64,000 nucleotides of DNA from Pontibacter virosus. Lineage in GTDB: Bacteria > Bacteroidota > Bacteroidia > Cytophagales > Hymenobacteraceae. Of this stretch, positions 1-11,730 are shown one piece after another; positions within the stretch are counted from its first letter, which is position 1, and each line of letters starts with the position of its first letter. A program made the translations under genes and the position numbers. Location: NCBI RefSeq assembly GCF_003096355.1, contig NZ_QEKI01000003.1, positions 62,001-126,000 on the forward strand. Reading direction: 5' to 3'. The notes beneath the pieces were generated by a model that was not told the DNA's origin, searched no databases, and worked only from the letters and a program-made list of their open reading frames with translations.

Positions 1-960
1 GCCCCCGTCGGGCAAGGCACCTTCGTATTGGTTGATGTTAGAGGAGATTTCCGTGGCATCCCAGTCGATGGAGAGCAGCAGGAAATTGAAAGGCAGGTGC
101 GCCCCGTTCTTATCGGTGCCGTAATAGGTCATCAGTTTATGGATAGGCAGGTAGATCTCACCGATCATCATGCGCTCATCGTAACCATCTAGCACCTTAC
201 GCATCTTGTGCACAATGTCGTGCACTTCGGGCTGGTCGGTGGAATAGGCTGGAATCAGTTTTTCGTAGGTGGCCTGGTGCGCCTTGTAGTTCGGATTCAC
301 GGGATTATCGCGCAGCTGATCATCCTTGATCATATGCCACATCACATCCACCCGGAAGCCGTCCACGCCCTTGTCGAGCCAGAAGCGCATCACATCCATC
401 ATGGCCTCCTGCACCTCGGGGTTACGCCAGTTCAGGTCGGGCTGCTCTTTCAGAAAAGCGTGGTAATAGTATTGCCCGGTGTGCTCGTCCCATTCCCAGG
501 CGCTGCCGCCGAACACGCTGAGCCAGTTGTTCGGTTCGGAGCCGTCTTCGTTGGCATCTTTCCAGATATACCAGTCGCGCTTCGGGTTGTCCTTGGAAGA
601 GCGCGATTCTTTGAACCAGGGGTGTTCGTCGGAGGTATGGTTGGGCACCAGGTCGAGGATCAGCTTCATGCCCCGGTCATGGACGGCCTGCAGAAGTTCA
701 TCAAAGTCGTCCATGGTGCCGAACAGCGGGTGAATGCCACAGTAGTCAGAAATATCGTAGCCAAAATCGGCCATGGGAGAGGAGAAGATAGGGGAGATCC
801 AGATGGCTTTGATACCCAGTGACTGGATGTGGTCGAGCCGGTGGATGATGCCCTGCAGGTCGCCTACGCCATCTCCATCACTGTCTTGATAGGAGCGTGG
901 GTAGATCTGGTAAATGACTCCTTCCTGCCACCACAGGTGTTTTTGCTGCGTGTCTTTCAT
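1..960 (-). CDS. Alpha-glucosidase / alpha-amylase family protein (GH13), 3' part outside window
   Basis: The reverse strand encodes a protein starting MKDTQQKHLWWQEGVIYQIY and reading openly for 320 codons to the window edge, so only the N-terminal part is present. It shows the GH13 (beta/alpha)8-barrel signatures in order: the QIYPRSY opening with DGDGVGDLQGI, region I DLVPNH, region II GFRVDV (the Asp is the catalytic nucleophile) and region III GEIYLP (Glu is the acid/base). Region IV (NHD) lies beyond the edge. The pattern GDLQGI-IWISPIFSSPMADFGYDIS resembles oligo-1,6-glucosidase/alpha-glucosidase rather than secreted amylase. There is no signal peptide, so the enzyme is probably cytoplasmic and hydrolyses short alpha-glucans. 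The start is the ATG at 960, followed upstream by a long non-coding gap. The family is certain, the exact substrate is not. Confidence 0.93.
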   Translation of the reverse strand, partial: MKDTQQKHLWWQEGVIYQIYPRSYQDSDGDGVGDLQGIIHRLDHIQSLGIKAIWISPIFSSPMADFGYDISDYCGIHPLFGTMDDFDELLQAVHDRGMKLILDLVPNHTSDEHPWFKESRSSKDNPKRDWYIWKDANEDGSEPNNWLSVFGGSAWEWDEHTGQYYYHAFLKEQPDLNWRNPEVQEAMMDVMRFWLDKGVDGFRVDVMWHMIKDDQLRDNPVNPNYKAHQATYEKLIPAYSTDQPEVHDIVHKMRKVLDGYDERMMIGEIYLPIHKLMTYYGTDKNGAHLPFNFLLLSIDWDATEISSNINQYEGALPDGG

Positions 961-1540
961 AGTATTTGGTTTGCGAATTGGCCTCAGGCCGGTGCTACAT
1001 GAAATTAATGTCTCATGTACGGGAAACGCAATGGAAGGTATGGTGAGTTGGGTAACTGATGAGTGATATGATCCTATCCCGATGCGCAAGAATCGCGCAG
1101 GTTTTACCTTCGCTGGGAGCGTTGTTGGCCCTGCTCAAGGCATGGCCGGTGGGCCAACTTATCTGCCTGGTGCTACGGTGCAGTGAGCTGATAATTAGTT
1201 ATAGCTTATCCTTTTAATTAATCTTTTTTAATTCATAAATTTAAATATTTAATATGTATAATTGTTCTAAGTTATTCAACTTAAAAGAGTATACCCATTA
1301 CTGTTCATGACATAATGAAATAAAATTATTCGTATTAGGAGCCATCCTTTGCTTTTTTGTCAGTAGGGACAAAAAGGTGATGGCGCAACGTATGCAACCT
1401 GAAAGGAGAAAAGCTAATGCTGAGCGTTTATTTAAACGTTATGATAAGTTTTCGTTGCTTGCAGTGACTTGATCGTGATGAACAGTGCTTTCATTTAATT
1501 GGACATTAAATAGATTTTACCAATTTATCCCAAAACCTGC
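961..1540. other. Intergenic gap between divergent GH13 and wecB genes
   Basis: This is 580 bases without a convincing gene. Its left half has the base composition of the neighbouring genes, while from about 1190 onward it becomes markedly AT-rich and continues so into the wecB gene. Promoters for both flanking genes must lie here, but I could not place a clear -33/-7 pair. Short open stretches around 1330-1470 lack a credible start. Confidence 0.6.
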
Positions 1541-2632
1541 ATGAAGATTACCATTATTGCTGGAGCCCGGCCTAACTTTATGAAGATTGCACCAATAATT
1601 GAGGCTATTGAAGTAGCGTCAGCAAAAGGAGCAGCTATATCTTATCGGCTTGTGCATACAGGTCAGCATTATGATAAAAAGATGAGTCATGATTTTTTCA
1701 TGCAGCTAGGTATACCTGAACCTCACGCCAACCTGGAGGCAGGTGGCGGCACGCAAGCAGAACAGACTGCTGTTATAATGGTCCGCTTTGAAAAGGAGTT
1801 GTTGGAAAATCCAGCTGATCTGGTTTTAGTAGTAGGTGACGTTACCTCTACAATGGCTTGTGCTATAGTTGCTAAGAAATTACATACCAAAGTAGCTCAT
1901 GTTGAGGCGGGCATACGCTCTGGTGATCTTACTATGCCGGAAGAAATCAACAGGCTTGTAACAGACTCGATTACAGATTACTTCTTTACAACTTCTGATA
2001 TAGCAAACAAAAATCTACTGGATAGTGGGGTTACTGATGATCGAATATTTTTTGTTGGCAACACGATGATAGATACGCTGCTGAAACAAATGCCTCGTTT
2101 CCAAAAGCCTGAAATTTGGAACGATGCTAATCTGGTACCACAACAGTATTTCGTTTTAACATTGCACCGACCAGCTAATGTAGATCAAGAGCAAGGTTTG
2201 CAAGCGTTGCTTGATAAGATAATAACTTTAAGTCAGAGTCTGCCAATCGTTTTTCCAGTGCATCCAAGAACAGCCAAAATGCTCCAGAAAATTGGAAGCA
2301 ATGCACCGAATCTGCACTTAATAGATCCGCTTAGTTATTTAGAGTTTAACTTTCTAGTTAAAAATGCCAAAGCAGTAATTACTGATTCAGGTGGTATCAC
2401 AGAAGAAACAACTGTGATGGGAGTACCATGTATGACTTTAAGAGATAGCACAGAAAGGCCGGAAACCTGTACAATTGGTACAAACGAATTGCTTGGAACT
2501 GACCCTAAAGCTTTAGAGCCGGCAATGCAGAAGTTATTTAATGGTGAATGGAAAAAGGGTGGGGTGCCTCCACTATGGGATGGTAAGACCGCCACACGTA
2601 TAGTCGAGAGCCTTATCGATCTCTCTATTTAA
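1541..2632 (+). CDS. wecB: UDP-N-acetylglucosamine 2-epimerase (non-hydrolysing)
   Basis: This 363-residue protein interconverts UDP-GlcNAc and UDP-ManNAc, the precursor of ManNAc-containing surface polysaccharides. The length and motifs are those of the family: GARPNFMKIAPI at the N-terminus, TGQHYDKKMS, VVGDVTSTMA, HVEAGIRSGDLTMPEEINR, LTLHRPANVD, VHPRTAKML and the C-terminal DSGGITEE with GVPCMTLRDSTERPET, which form the UDP-sugar site. It has no signal peptide, so it is cytosolic. It stands alone: no other nucleotide-sugar or glycosyltransferase gene is beside it. The gene and its upstream region are clearly richer in A+T than both neighbours, which suggests acquisition by transfer or a leftover from a polysaccharide cluster. 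The start ATG follows a purine-poor leader, as is common in Bacteroidota. Confidence 0.95.
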   Translation: MKITIIAGARPNFMKIAPIIEAIEVASAKGAAISYRLVHTGQHYDKKMSHDFFMQLGIPEPHANLEAGGGTQAEQTAVIMVRFEKELLENPADLVLVVGDVTSTMACAIVAKKLHTKVAHVEAGIRSGDLTMPEEINRLVTDSITDYFFTTSDIANKNLLDSGVTDDRIFFVGNTMIDTLLKQMPRFQKPEIWNDANLVPQQYFVLTLHRPANVDQEQGLQALLDKIITLSQSLPIVFPVHPRTAKMLQKIGSNAPNLHLIDPLSYLEFNFLVKNAKAVITDSGGITEETTVMGVPCMTLRDSTERPETCTIGTNELLGTDPKALEPAMQKLFNGEWKKGGVPPLWDGKTATRIVESLIDLSI

Positions 2633-2750
2633 TATTTATTCAAATCAGTATTACTTTGAAAATCTTTCAAAAGGGTTTTCCAGATTGTGAGTGTGGTAGT
2701 ATTTTAACTCCATCTATGCTTCTGCGTTATAAATAGTTACAACTATCATA

Positions 2751-5601
<2,851 letters not shown>

Positions 5602-5621
5602 AAGCTATACCCAGGCAAAAT

Positions 5622-5659
5622 AAAAAAGCGCCGTGCAGAAATGCACGGCGCTTTTTTTT
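5622..5659 (+). terminator. Rho-independent terminator of the GH97 gene
   Basis: A perfect 10-bp stem (GCGCCGTGCA / TGCACGGCGC, arms 5628-5637 and 5642-5651) with a GAAA tetraloop is flanked by an A-run on the left and a run of eight T on the right. It lies 27 bases after the GH97 stop codon and could act in both directions. Confidence 0.93.
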
Positions 5660-5727
5660 GCTGCAAACGAATTATTTTAAGGTATTGTTTGTATCTTATT
5701 GATATGTAAACTTTTAGCCTTTTACCT

Positions 5728-5922
5728 ATGAACCCAGACGAATTTGAAGAAAATTATACTCAAATCCTTCACACGCTTCTGAAAGCTTTTGCCAATAGCT
5801 CCCAAGTCGAACCCGAAAAGTTTTTCAACCTGGCCAGCGTCATAGAAAATCTGCGTGATGCCAGCCCTGCACTTTACGACGTTATCAAATCTTTTGAAGA
5901 CGAACAACGCGAAGCCGCTTAG
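5728..5922 (+). CDS. Hypothetical 64-residue acidic protein
   Basis: This is a small acidic protein (MNPDEFEENYTQILHTLL...) predicted to be mostly helical, with no signal peptide and no membrane segment. I do not recognise a family. It is preferred over the antisense frame because it starts just after the terminator of the GH97 gene behind an AT-rich leader that could hold a promoter, and because its amphipathic Leu/Phe/Glu pattern looks like a real protein. It converges with the large NHL gene, whose stop codon lies 51 bases away. Confidence 0.6.
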   Translation: MNPDEFEENYTQILHTLLKAFANSSQVEPEKFFNLASVIENLRDASPALYDVIKSFEDEQREAA

Positions 5923-5972
5923 TTTTTAAAACAAGCTGATAGTGCTGTATTAAGCTTGTATAAACAAAGCTT

Positions 5973-8900
5973 CTACAGTACCGTCAGCTTTTTGGTGACC
6001 AAACCGCGTTCCGTCTGGATTTGCAGAAAGTATAGACCAGCTTTGGCGGTTGGCAGACTGATCTCCACCGTTTCCGGCCTTGGTCCGGTGATGTGTGTCT
6101 GATGTAGCCGCTTACCCAGCGCATCGTATACCTCGATTAACTGCACATCAAAGTCGCCATAGCGCAGGCTTACGGTGAACTGACCATTGTTCGGATTGGG
6201 ATAAACGCTGATCGCCTCTGTTGGCGCCAGCTCCTCCACCACAAAGTCGGAGCTGCTGCGGGCGATGCCGCCGTAGCCCGTGATAGTCACTTTGCCGGTA
6301 GAAGCGCCTCTTGGTACGCGCACCGTATACCTGTTTCCTTCGCTCTCCAGCACCAGCGCTTCCTGCCCGTTAAAATCAATTATGTCCAGCTGTGCCATGA
6401 TGCCGAAGTGCTCGCCGGTGATCTCCACCACCGTGCCCACCGCGCCCCTGGCCGGCTGCATGGCTGTGAACTTCGGCCCCGGGATCACTTCGAAGGAGGT
6501 AGAAGCCGTTGCTTTCCCACCCGGTGTCTCCACAGATATAAAGCCTGTCTCTGCACCTTCCGGCACGCGCACGGTCAGTTGCTTTGCACTGGCTTCCAGC
6601 ACCTCAGCCGCTGTCTTTCCGAAGCGCACGATGTTGCGCGCTTTGTCCGTGGCGAAGTTCTCACCGGTGATCGTAATGTTTGCGCCCACAATGTCGGTTT
6701 CTTTGCTTATGCCTGTAAGAGCAGGGGCATACCACACGGTATAGGTCTTGTTGCTCACCGCCTCGCCGCCTTTGGTGCTGACCTGGAAGGCGTCTGTTGT
6801 AGCATCAGTCGGCACCCGCACCGTAATGGTACCTGCTGTGTTGCTTAAGATCTCACAGGCCAACTCACCCAACGTAATGCTTTCGATCAGCTCGGATTGC
6901 AGATGTTCGCCTGTAAGCGTCACCGTCTGGCCCACCATGCCCTCCGCAGGACTGAAGGAGCTGATCACTGGCGGCTGGTATACCTGAAACTTATCAGAGG
7001 AGGTTATGCCCCCGTCCGGCGTGATGACCTTGAGGTTACCCGTAGTAGTACCTGTCGGCACGAGCACCTTCAGCTCCGTGGCGGTGGCGCTCACGACAGT
7101 GGCCACTTTTCCATTCAGGTATACCTTGTTGTCGGCAGCCACTGTAGAAAAGCGCTGTCCGGTGATGGTGACCTCTGTACCGAATCTGCCTGCGGCAGGG
7201 GAGAAGCCCGTTATGCCCGGCGTGGCCAGCACGTCCTCCAGGTTCACCCGCACACTCTCGTTGATCACTGGCGGCATGTCGTATATGCGGTTTTGCGTCA
7301 CGTTGGTGCGAATCGGGGAGTTGAAGTCGAAGAAGATGTCGGCGAAGTTCTCCACGAGGGTCTTCTCCGGCAGGTCTGCCTTGGGCTTGATGCTGAAGAG
7401 GATGTAGCCATGGCTGCCGGGTTCGTCTGTGGTAGAGTCGGGTAGCATGATGTTGTCGAAGGTCCAGGTCAGTACGGGTTGCCCCTTGCCCGAAACCGCC
7501 ACACGGCTTGGGTGGGAGGAGACTCCCAGCTGCAAAGTGCTCAGGTCCAGGTGCTCGGAGAGGGTGTCCACGACCACCACGCGGTAGGCTACGTCGGTGC
7601 CCGTGTTCTGGAAGCGGATCTTATAAGTAAGGGCCACGCCTGTTGGCGTGTAGAATTCCTCGGTGCGGCCCACAGGGGTCACGAGCTTGTCGTTCGGGTC
7701 GTAGGAGTCGGTGATCATCATGCATTCCACGGATTTCTCGGCCTCCTCGTCATCGGCGGGCAGCAGGTTAACCATTCCCGTGCTCACCGAGCTGACCTCT
7801 CCACCCGGGCAACCCTCGATCGTGACGCTGGCCGCGGTGTTGTCGCCGTTGCCGGCAGGCTGGTCGGCCTCCAATCGCCAGGTATAGCCCATAGCCGGCA
7901 CCCAGAGCACGAGGCTGTCGCCGGCCGCCAGGCGGAACTGCTCCTGCGAGGCCAGCTGTCCGTCAGCGTACTTGCGGAATAAGCCCGGATCGGTCATATC
8001 GGCCGTGCCGGTGTTGCGCACCACAAAGCGGATCATCCCCGTCTCGGCGTTGCAGCGGCCGGTGATGGAAACGGTCGGGGTCGGCTCAGCCTGCTTGTTG
8101 TTGGAGGGCGTGATCCAGGCGCGTGTGCAGACGGTAAGGCCCCGCACTGACTCGTCGCCGCAGGTCACAATGTCTTCAATGGTGATGGTGCCGCTCTGGC
8201 CGGCGGCCAGGTCGCCCACCCTAAACTCGTAGGAGCCGTCCGAGAGGCGGGTATAGGTCTTGTCGGCTGAGAGCAGTTCCACTTCTGTGGGCAGCTGTAG
8301 GTATACCTTAGCATCCGGGGCGGTGGCGAAGCCGGAGTTTACGTAACGGACGGTCGTTGTGCTCTCGAAGCAGCGGCGTCTTCGGGTAGAGGAAACGCTC
8401 ACAGAGAGATAAGGGGAAAGGGAGACGCGGTTGCCGAAGTTGATGGCATCGACGATTTCGCCTGCTCTGGTGATAGATACATTTTTAAGTTGTCCAGGCT
8501 GAGGACAAGTAGCGCTTATTTTTCTGCCAATCTGGTATGGTAGGATCGTCTGAAGTGAATAATCACCCGGATCAACTTTAAGTTGGTAGCTTCCATCCGA
8601 ACCCGTTACCGCATAAACCGGACCTGGCATGGCCTGCACCACGATACCAGCAAGCGTCTGTTCAGACGTATCCAGGGTACAATTGCTGTTTGCGTCATGA
8701 TACACAAATCCTGTGATAAGGCTTTTAGGTTCCTGATAATCAGAAGATTGATAGATAGTAAAAGTATTGGCATAACGACCTCCCAAAATCAGCCGGGAAC
8801 CACTTCTGTTAGCCGAAACATAATCCAAGCTTCTTTTCTCCTCATGCTGAAGCTCCCCTTTAGCATTATAAATTTGAAAAAGCCCTGCAATGTTCGAGGC

Positions 8901-10439
8901 TACGTAGATGTTGCCTTTGCCATCCAGTGCAAGATCACTGTCCACGTCCCATGATATATAGCTGGAACTGTACTTGCCAAACTCACGGATGAATTTACCA
9001 GTGGCATCAAATTGCTGAATGCGTGTTCCCTTGTAATCAAGTACATGAATAATTCCAAGCAGGTCGACAGCGACAGCCTGGGGCACCCAAAGTTGGCCTG
9101 GACCTGGACCCCTACTGCCAATTTTTGCGATGAATTTTCCCTGGGGGCTTATTTTGCGGACTACTCCGCTGTAATAGTCCGTCACATACATATTCCCTGC
9201 AGCGTCATGTGCAAGGTCAGTAAAATAGTTTTCCGAATTTGCATCACCAAAATCAGTGAAGCGCTGCTGAAATTGTCCTTTGCTGTTAAACTTGAAGATG
9301 GCATTGCCAGCGTTCCCGTGTTTGTAACTATTGAGGACGTAGATATTTCCAAAGATGTCAACGGAAATGGCACTGGGAGCTGACATGCTCCAACCCGAAC
9401 CTGCGGATCCAAATTCCATGACAACCTCACCCTCATGATCGAACTTCGTTACCTTACCGGTAGAGTTTATAATGTAAATGTTGTCATCTTCATCCAGTGT
9501 AATTTCTCTTGGTGACCATTCTCTTCCCCACGAGTCCAGGTATTGCCCTTTTTTATTATAAAGAAATATTTGACTGTTGCCGATTTGATGGCTTTGATCA
9601 ACTATCAGGATATTGCCTTCGTGATTAATGGCTATCAAATGACTTGATCCCATTAAGCGTCCGGGCCCAGAGTCCAGAATAGATTTACTTTCAAAGTTTC
9701 CGTTCGCGTCAAACACAAGGAAGCCTTTGTAACCATAACCATTTATTAAGTTGTCAAACACATACACTTGCCCCGTTTTCTTGTCTACATCAAGCTGAAC
9801 CGGACCATTCAGCCTGGTGCCGACATCCTCGTTGTTGCCAAATACCAGTAACTGCTCACCCTGGGGAGAGTACTTGATGATTCTTTTATTTGGAACGTCA
9901 AGCGCGAATAAATTGTCGTGTGCATCCAGGCTAATGCTGCCGGTAAGAAGCGGAATTTCCTGCAGGAAATTTCCCTCCTTGTCAAACTTTTGAATTCGGC
10001 CATTTCCGCTGTCCGCTACAAAAATTTCTTCCTTGGAATTTACTTTAACATTATTCGGATAGCTGAACTGACCCGGACCTTTCCCCCTTGTTCCGATCTC
10101 ATAAAGCAGCTTCCCTTCTTTGTTGTATTTAGAAAGTTTTGAGACGGAATAGCTGAGTGCATATAGATTGCCTTTTTCGTCGAAAGCTATTCTATAGCCA
10201 TTATAACCCCTGAAATCTATGTCGCATAAGGGATCCTTATGAATAACCTTGCCTTCAGGAGTAAACTTTTGCAACTTTTGGTGAGGCAGGTATATGTTTC
10301 CCTCGGAGTCAACTGCAATGTCCTCCTCCAGGCCTACCGTTATCCCTACTTTTTGATAGAGATCAAAGTTGGCAATCTGGGCTCGGGAATAGGTAGTGGC
10401 GGCAAGTAAAATGACTATCAATAGTAAAGTTGTTCTCAT
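5973..10439 (-). CDS. Secreted multidomain protein: NHL propeller, SdrD-like and DUF11-like domains, IPT/TIG repeats, T9SS sorting tail
   Basis: This is a 1488-residue exported protein. A signal peptide (MRTTLLLIVILLAATTYSRA) is followed by an N-terminal half made of many NHL-type repeats (G-x-G-P-G-Q-F-x-x-P, V-D-x-x-G-N-I-Y-V motifs) over about residues 25-560, which form one or two beta-propellers. Around 575-650 comes an SdrD-B-like domain (GFVYHDANSNCTLDTSEQTL), then DUF11-like immunoglobulin folds (about 690-1090, including DPNDKLV and NTGTDVAYRVVVVDTL). Four IPT/TIG domains (about 1110-1410) each start with SPAxGxxGTxVTITG. The last ~75 residues (VYPNPNNGQFTV ... GLYFLQIQTERG) are a type A C-terminal sorting domain for the type IX secretion system, so the protein should be at the cell surface or released. 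The ligand is unknown. It has its own promoter region upstream of 10439. Confidence 0.93.
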   Translation of the reverse strand: MRTTLLLIVILLAATTYSRAQIANFDLYQKVGITVGLEEDIAVDSEGNIYLPHQKLQKFTPEGKVIHKDPLCDIDFRGYNGYRIAFDEKGNLYALSYSVSKLSKYNKEGKLLYEIGTRGKGPGQFSYPNNVKVNSKEEIFVADSGNGRIQKFDKEGNFLQEIPLLTGSISLDAHDNLFALDVPNKRIIKYSPQGEQLLVFGNNEDVGTRLNGPVQLDVDKKTGQVYVFDNLINGYGYKGFLVFDANGNFESKSILDSGPGRLMGSSHLIAINHEGNILIVDQSHQIGNSQIFLYNKKGQYLDSWGREWSPREITLDEDDNIYIINSTGKVTKFDHEGEVVMEFGSAGSGWSMSAPSAISVDIFGNIYVLNSYKHGNAGNAIFKFNSKGQFQQRFTDFGDANSENYFTDLAHDAAGNMYVTDYYSGVVRKISPQGKFIAKIGSRGPGPGQLWVPQAVAVDLLGIIHVLDYKGTRIQQFDATGKFIREFGKYSSSYISWDVDSDLALDGKGNIYVASNIAGLFQIYNAKGELQHEEKRSLDYVSANRSGSRLILGGRYANTFTIYQSSDYQEPKSLITGFVYHDANSNCTLDTSEQTLAGIVVQAMPGPVYAVTGSDGSYQLKVDPGDYSLQTILPYQIGRKISATCPQPGQLKNVSITRAGEIVDAINFGNRVSLSPYLSVSVSSTRRRRCFESTTTVRYVNSGFATAPDAKVYLQLPTEVELLSADKTYTRLSDGSYEFRVGDLAAGQSGTITIEDIVTCGDESVRGLTVCTRAWITPSNNKQAEPTPTVSITGRCNAETGMIRFVVRNTGTADMTDPGLFRKYADGQLASQEQFRLAAGDSLVLWVPAMGYTWRLEADQPAGNGDNTAASVTIEGCPGGEVSSVSTGMVNLLPADDEEAEKSVECMMITDSYDPNDKLVTPVGRTEEFYTPTGVALTYKIRFQNTGTDVAYRVVVVDTLSEHLDLSTLQLGVSSHPSRVAVSGKGQPVLTWTFDNIMLPDSTTDEPGSHGYILFSIKPKADLPEKTLVENFADIFFDFNSPIRTNVTQNRIYDMPPVINESVRVNLEDVLATPGITGFSPAAGRFGTEVTITGQRFSTVAADNKVYLNGKVATVVSATATELKVLVPTGTTTGNLKVITPDGGITSSDKFQVYQPPVISSFSPAEGMVGQTVTLTGEHLQSELIESITLGELACEILSNTAGTITVRVPTDATTDAFQVSTKGGEAVSNKTYTVWYAPALTGISKETDIVGANITITGENFATDKARNIVRFGKTAAEVLEASAKQLTVRVPEGAETGFISVETPGGKATASTSFEVIPGPKFTAMQPARGAVGTVVEITGEHFGIMAQLDIIDFNGQEALVLESEGNRYTVRVPRGASTGKVTITGYGGIARSSSDFVVEELAPTEAISVYPNPNNGQFTVSLRYGDFDVQLIEVYDALGKRLHQTHITGPRPETVEISLPTAKAGLYFLQIQTERGLVTKKLTVL

Positions 10440-10617
10440 AGGCGCTCGATAACAATTTTTAAATTGGGGTATAAGTCTGTAAGACTAGCATTTAGAATAT
10501 AAACATAGCGTTATATTGGCTTATTTACCAAAGTAAGTCTTAAAAAAACAACCTGTGTTATACCTGCAAAGATTAACTTTACCATTATAACATCATGCTC
10601 ACCATTACTCATTAACT

Positions 10618-11055
10618 ATGCCTCATACCTATACCAATAAAGTGATGTGGTCGCACCTGGATGCGAACATGCACATGCGCCACTCCGCCTATGCCGACTT
10701 TGCGGCGCAGGCCCGTATCGAAGCCCTTGAAGAATTGGGAATGGATTTGAAAACCTTTCAGCGCCTGCACATCGGGCCGATCCTGTTCAGGGAAGAAACC
10801 ACTTACCTGCGGGAAGTAGGAATTAACGAGGAGATCACCATCCAGACAGAACTGACGGCCAGTCGCAAAGACGGCTCCCGCTGGGCGCTGCGCCACGAAC
10901 TTTATAAGGAAAACGGCGTGAAAGCAGCCGTGATCAAAGTGGAAGGTGCCTGGATGGATGTGCTGAAGCGCAAATTAACCCTACTGCCGGAAGAGCTGGC
11001 GCAGCATTTTATGGAACTGCCCCATAGCGTCGACTTTGTAGAACTTGAAGGGTAA
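10618..11055 (+). CDS. Acyl-CoA thioesterase, 4HBT hot-dog fold
   Basis: This 145-residue cytosolic protein has the 4-hydroxybenzoyl-CoA thioesterase-like fold. The N-terminal motif VMWSHLDANMHMRHSAYADFA corresponds to the family's (V/R)-x-x-D-x-D-x-x-x-H-x-N-x-x-Y signature, although here H-L-D-A-N-M-H replaces the catalytic first Asp context. LREVGINEEITIQTEL and DGSRWALRHELY are the usual later strands. It probably hydrolyses an acyl-CoA thioester of unknown chain. It is transcribed alone and ends in a long inverted repeat shared with the convergent VOC gene. Confidence 0.85.
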   Translation: MPHTYTNKVMWSHLDANMHMRHSAYADFAAQARIEALEELGMDLKTFQRLHIGPILFREETTYLREVGINEEITIQTELTASRKDGSRWALRHELYKENGVKAAVIKVEGAWMDVLKRKLTLLPEELAQHFMELPHSVDFVELEG

Positions 11056-11078
11056 AGCTATACCTATACCGTGATCTC

Positions 11079-11133
11079 ATAAATGACAAAGGGGTTTTCT
11101 GCTCGCGAAGCAGAAAACCCCTTTGTCATTTAT
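11079..11133. terminator. Bidirectional terminator between convergent genes
   Basis: A perfect 25-bp inverted repeat (arms 11079-11103 and 11109-11133, loop of five bases) contains a CCCCTTTGTC segment and AT-rich ends. It sits midway between the thioesterase stop (11055) and the VOC stop (11151), so it can serve both genes. Confidence 0.9.
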
Positions 11134-11150
11134 CAATAAGTTCAACAATC

Positions 11151-11648
11151 TTATTTTTCCAGTTCACTCAGCAAATCCTGCAGGTCGAGCGGCTGCGTAT
11201 ACATGGTGATCTTGCCTTCTTCATCGCGGGGCCAGTGCTCCTGTGGTCTGTCCCAGTAGAGTTCCACACCGTTGCCGTCGGGGTCCGACAGGTATAGCGC
11301 TTCCGAAACACCATGATCAGAGGCACCGTCGAGGCGGTAGCCGGCATCTCGGATGCGCTTGAGGATGGCGGCCAGGTCTTTGCGGGTAGGGTAGAGGATG
11401 GCGGTATGGAAGAGGCCGGTGCTACTTGGTGGGGGCGGCGTGCCTCCCTTGCTGTACCAGGTGTTCAGCCCGATGTGATGGTGGTAGCCTCCTGCCGAAA
11501 TAAAGGCCGCATCCGGTCCGTACATCATCATGAGTTCAAAGCCCAGCAAATCGCGGTAAAAAGCCAGTGCACGATCCAGGTCGGCTACTTTGAGGTGCAC
11601 ATGCCCGATGCGGGTCTGAGCAGGGACAGTATACTTATCTTTTGCCAT
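11151..11648 (-). CDS. VOC family protein (glyoxalase / extradiol dioxygenase-like, CatE type)
   Basis: This is a 165-residue member of the vicinal oxygen chelate superfamily. The first beta-alpha-beta-beta-beta module starts with RIGHVHLKVADLDRALAFYRDLLGFEL and the second with GLFHTAILYPTRKDLAAIL. Likely metal ligands are the His of GHVHL, the His of GLFHTAI and the Glu of GNGVELYWDRP. HHHIGLNTWYSKGG is characteristic of the CatE-like branch often annotated as catechol-2,3-dioxygenase, but the protein is half the length of true CatE, so the substrate is open. It is cytosolic. It may follow a promoter in the gap behind the 505-residue unknown on the same strand. Confidence 0.88.
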   Translation of the reverse strand: MAKDKYTVPAQTRIGHVHLKVADLDRALAFYRDLLGFELMMMYGPDAAFISAGGYHHHIGLNTWYSKGGTPPPPSSTGLFHTAILYPTRKDLAAILKRIRDAGYRLDGASDHGVSEALYLSDPDGNGVELYWDRPQEHWPRDEEGKITMYTQPLDLQDLLSELEK

Positions 11649-11730
11649 GGTGTCTTAACTTTTGCAATCCTACTCATAGCCCATACGCGAGCTGCATCTT
11701 TTTGTGTTAAACCAAAGCAAAACCCTTACG

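Noticed and set aside
7479-7982. 167-codon plus-strand frame
   Set aside because: Antisense to the NHL/IPT protein, without independent support.
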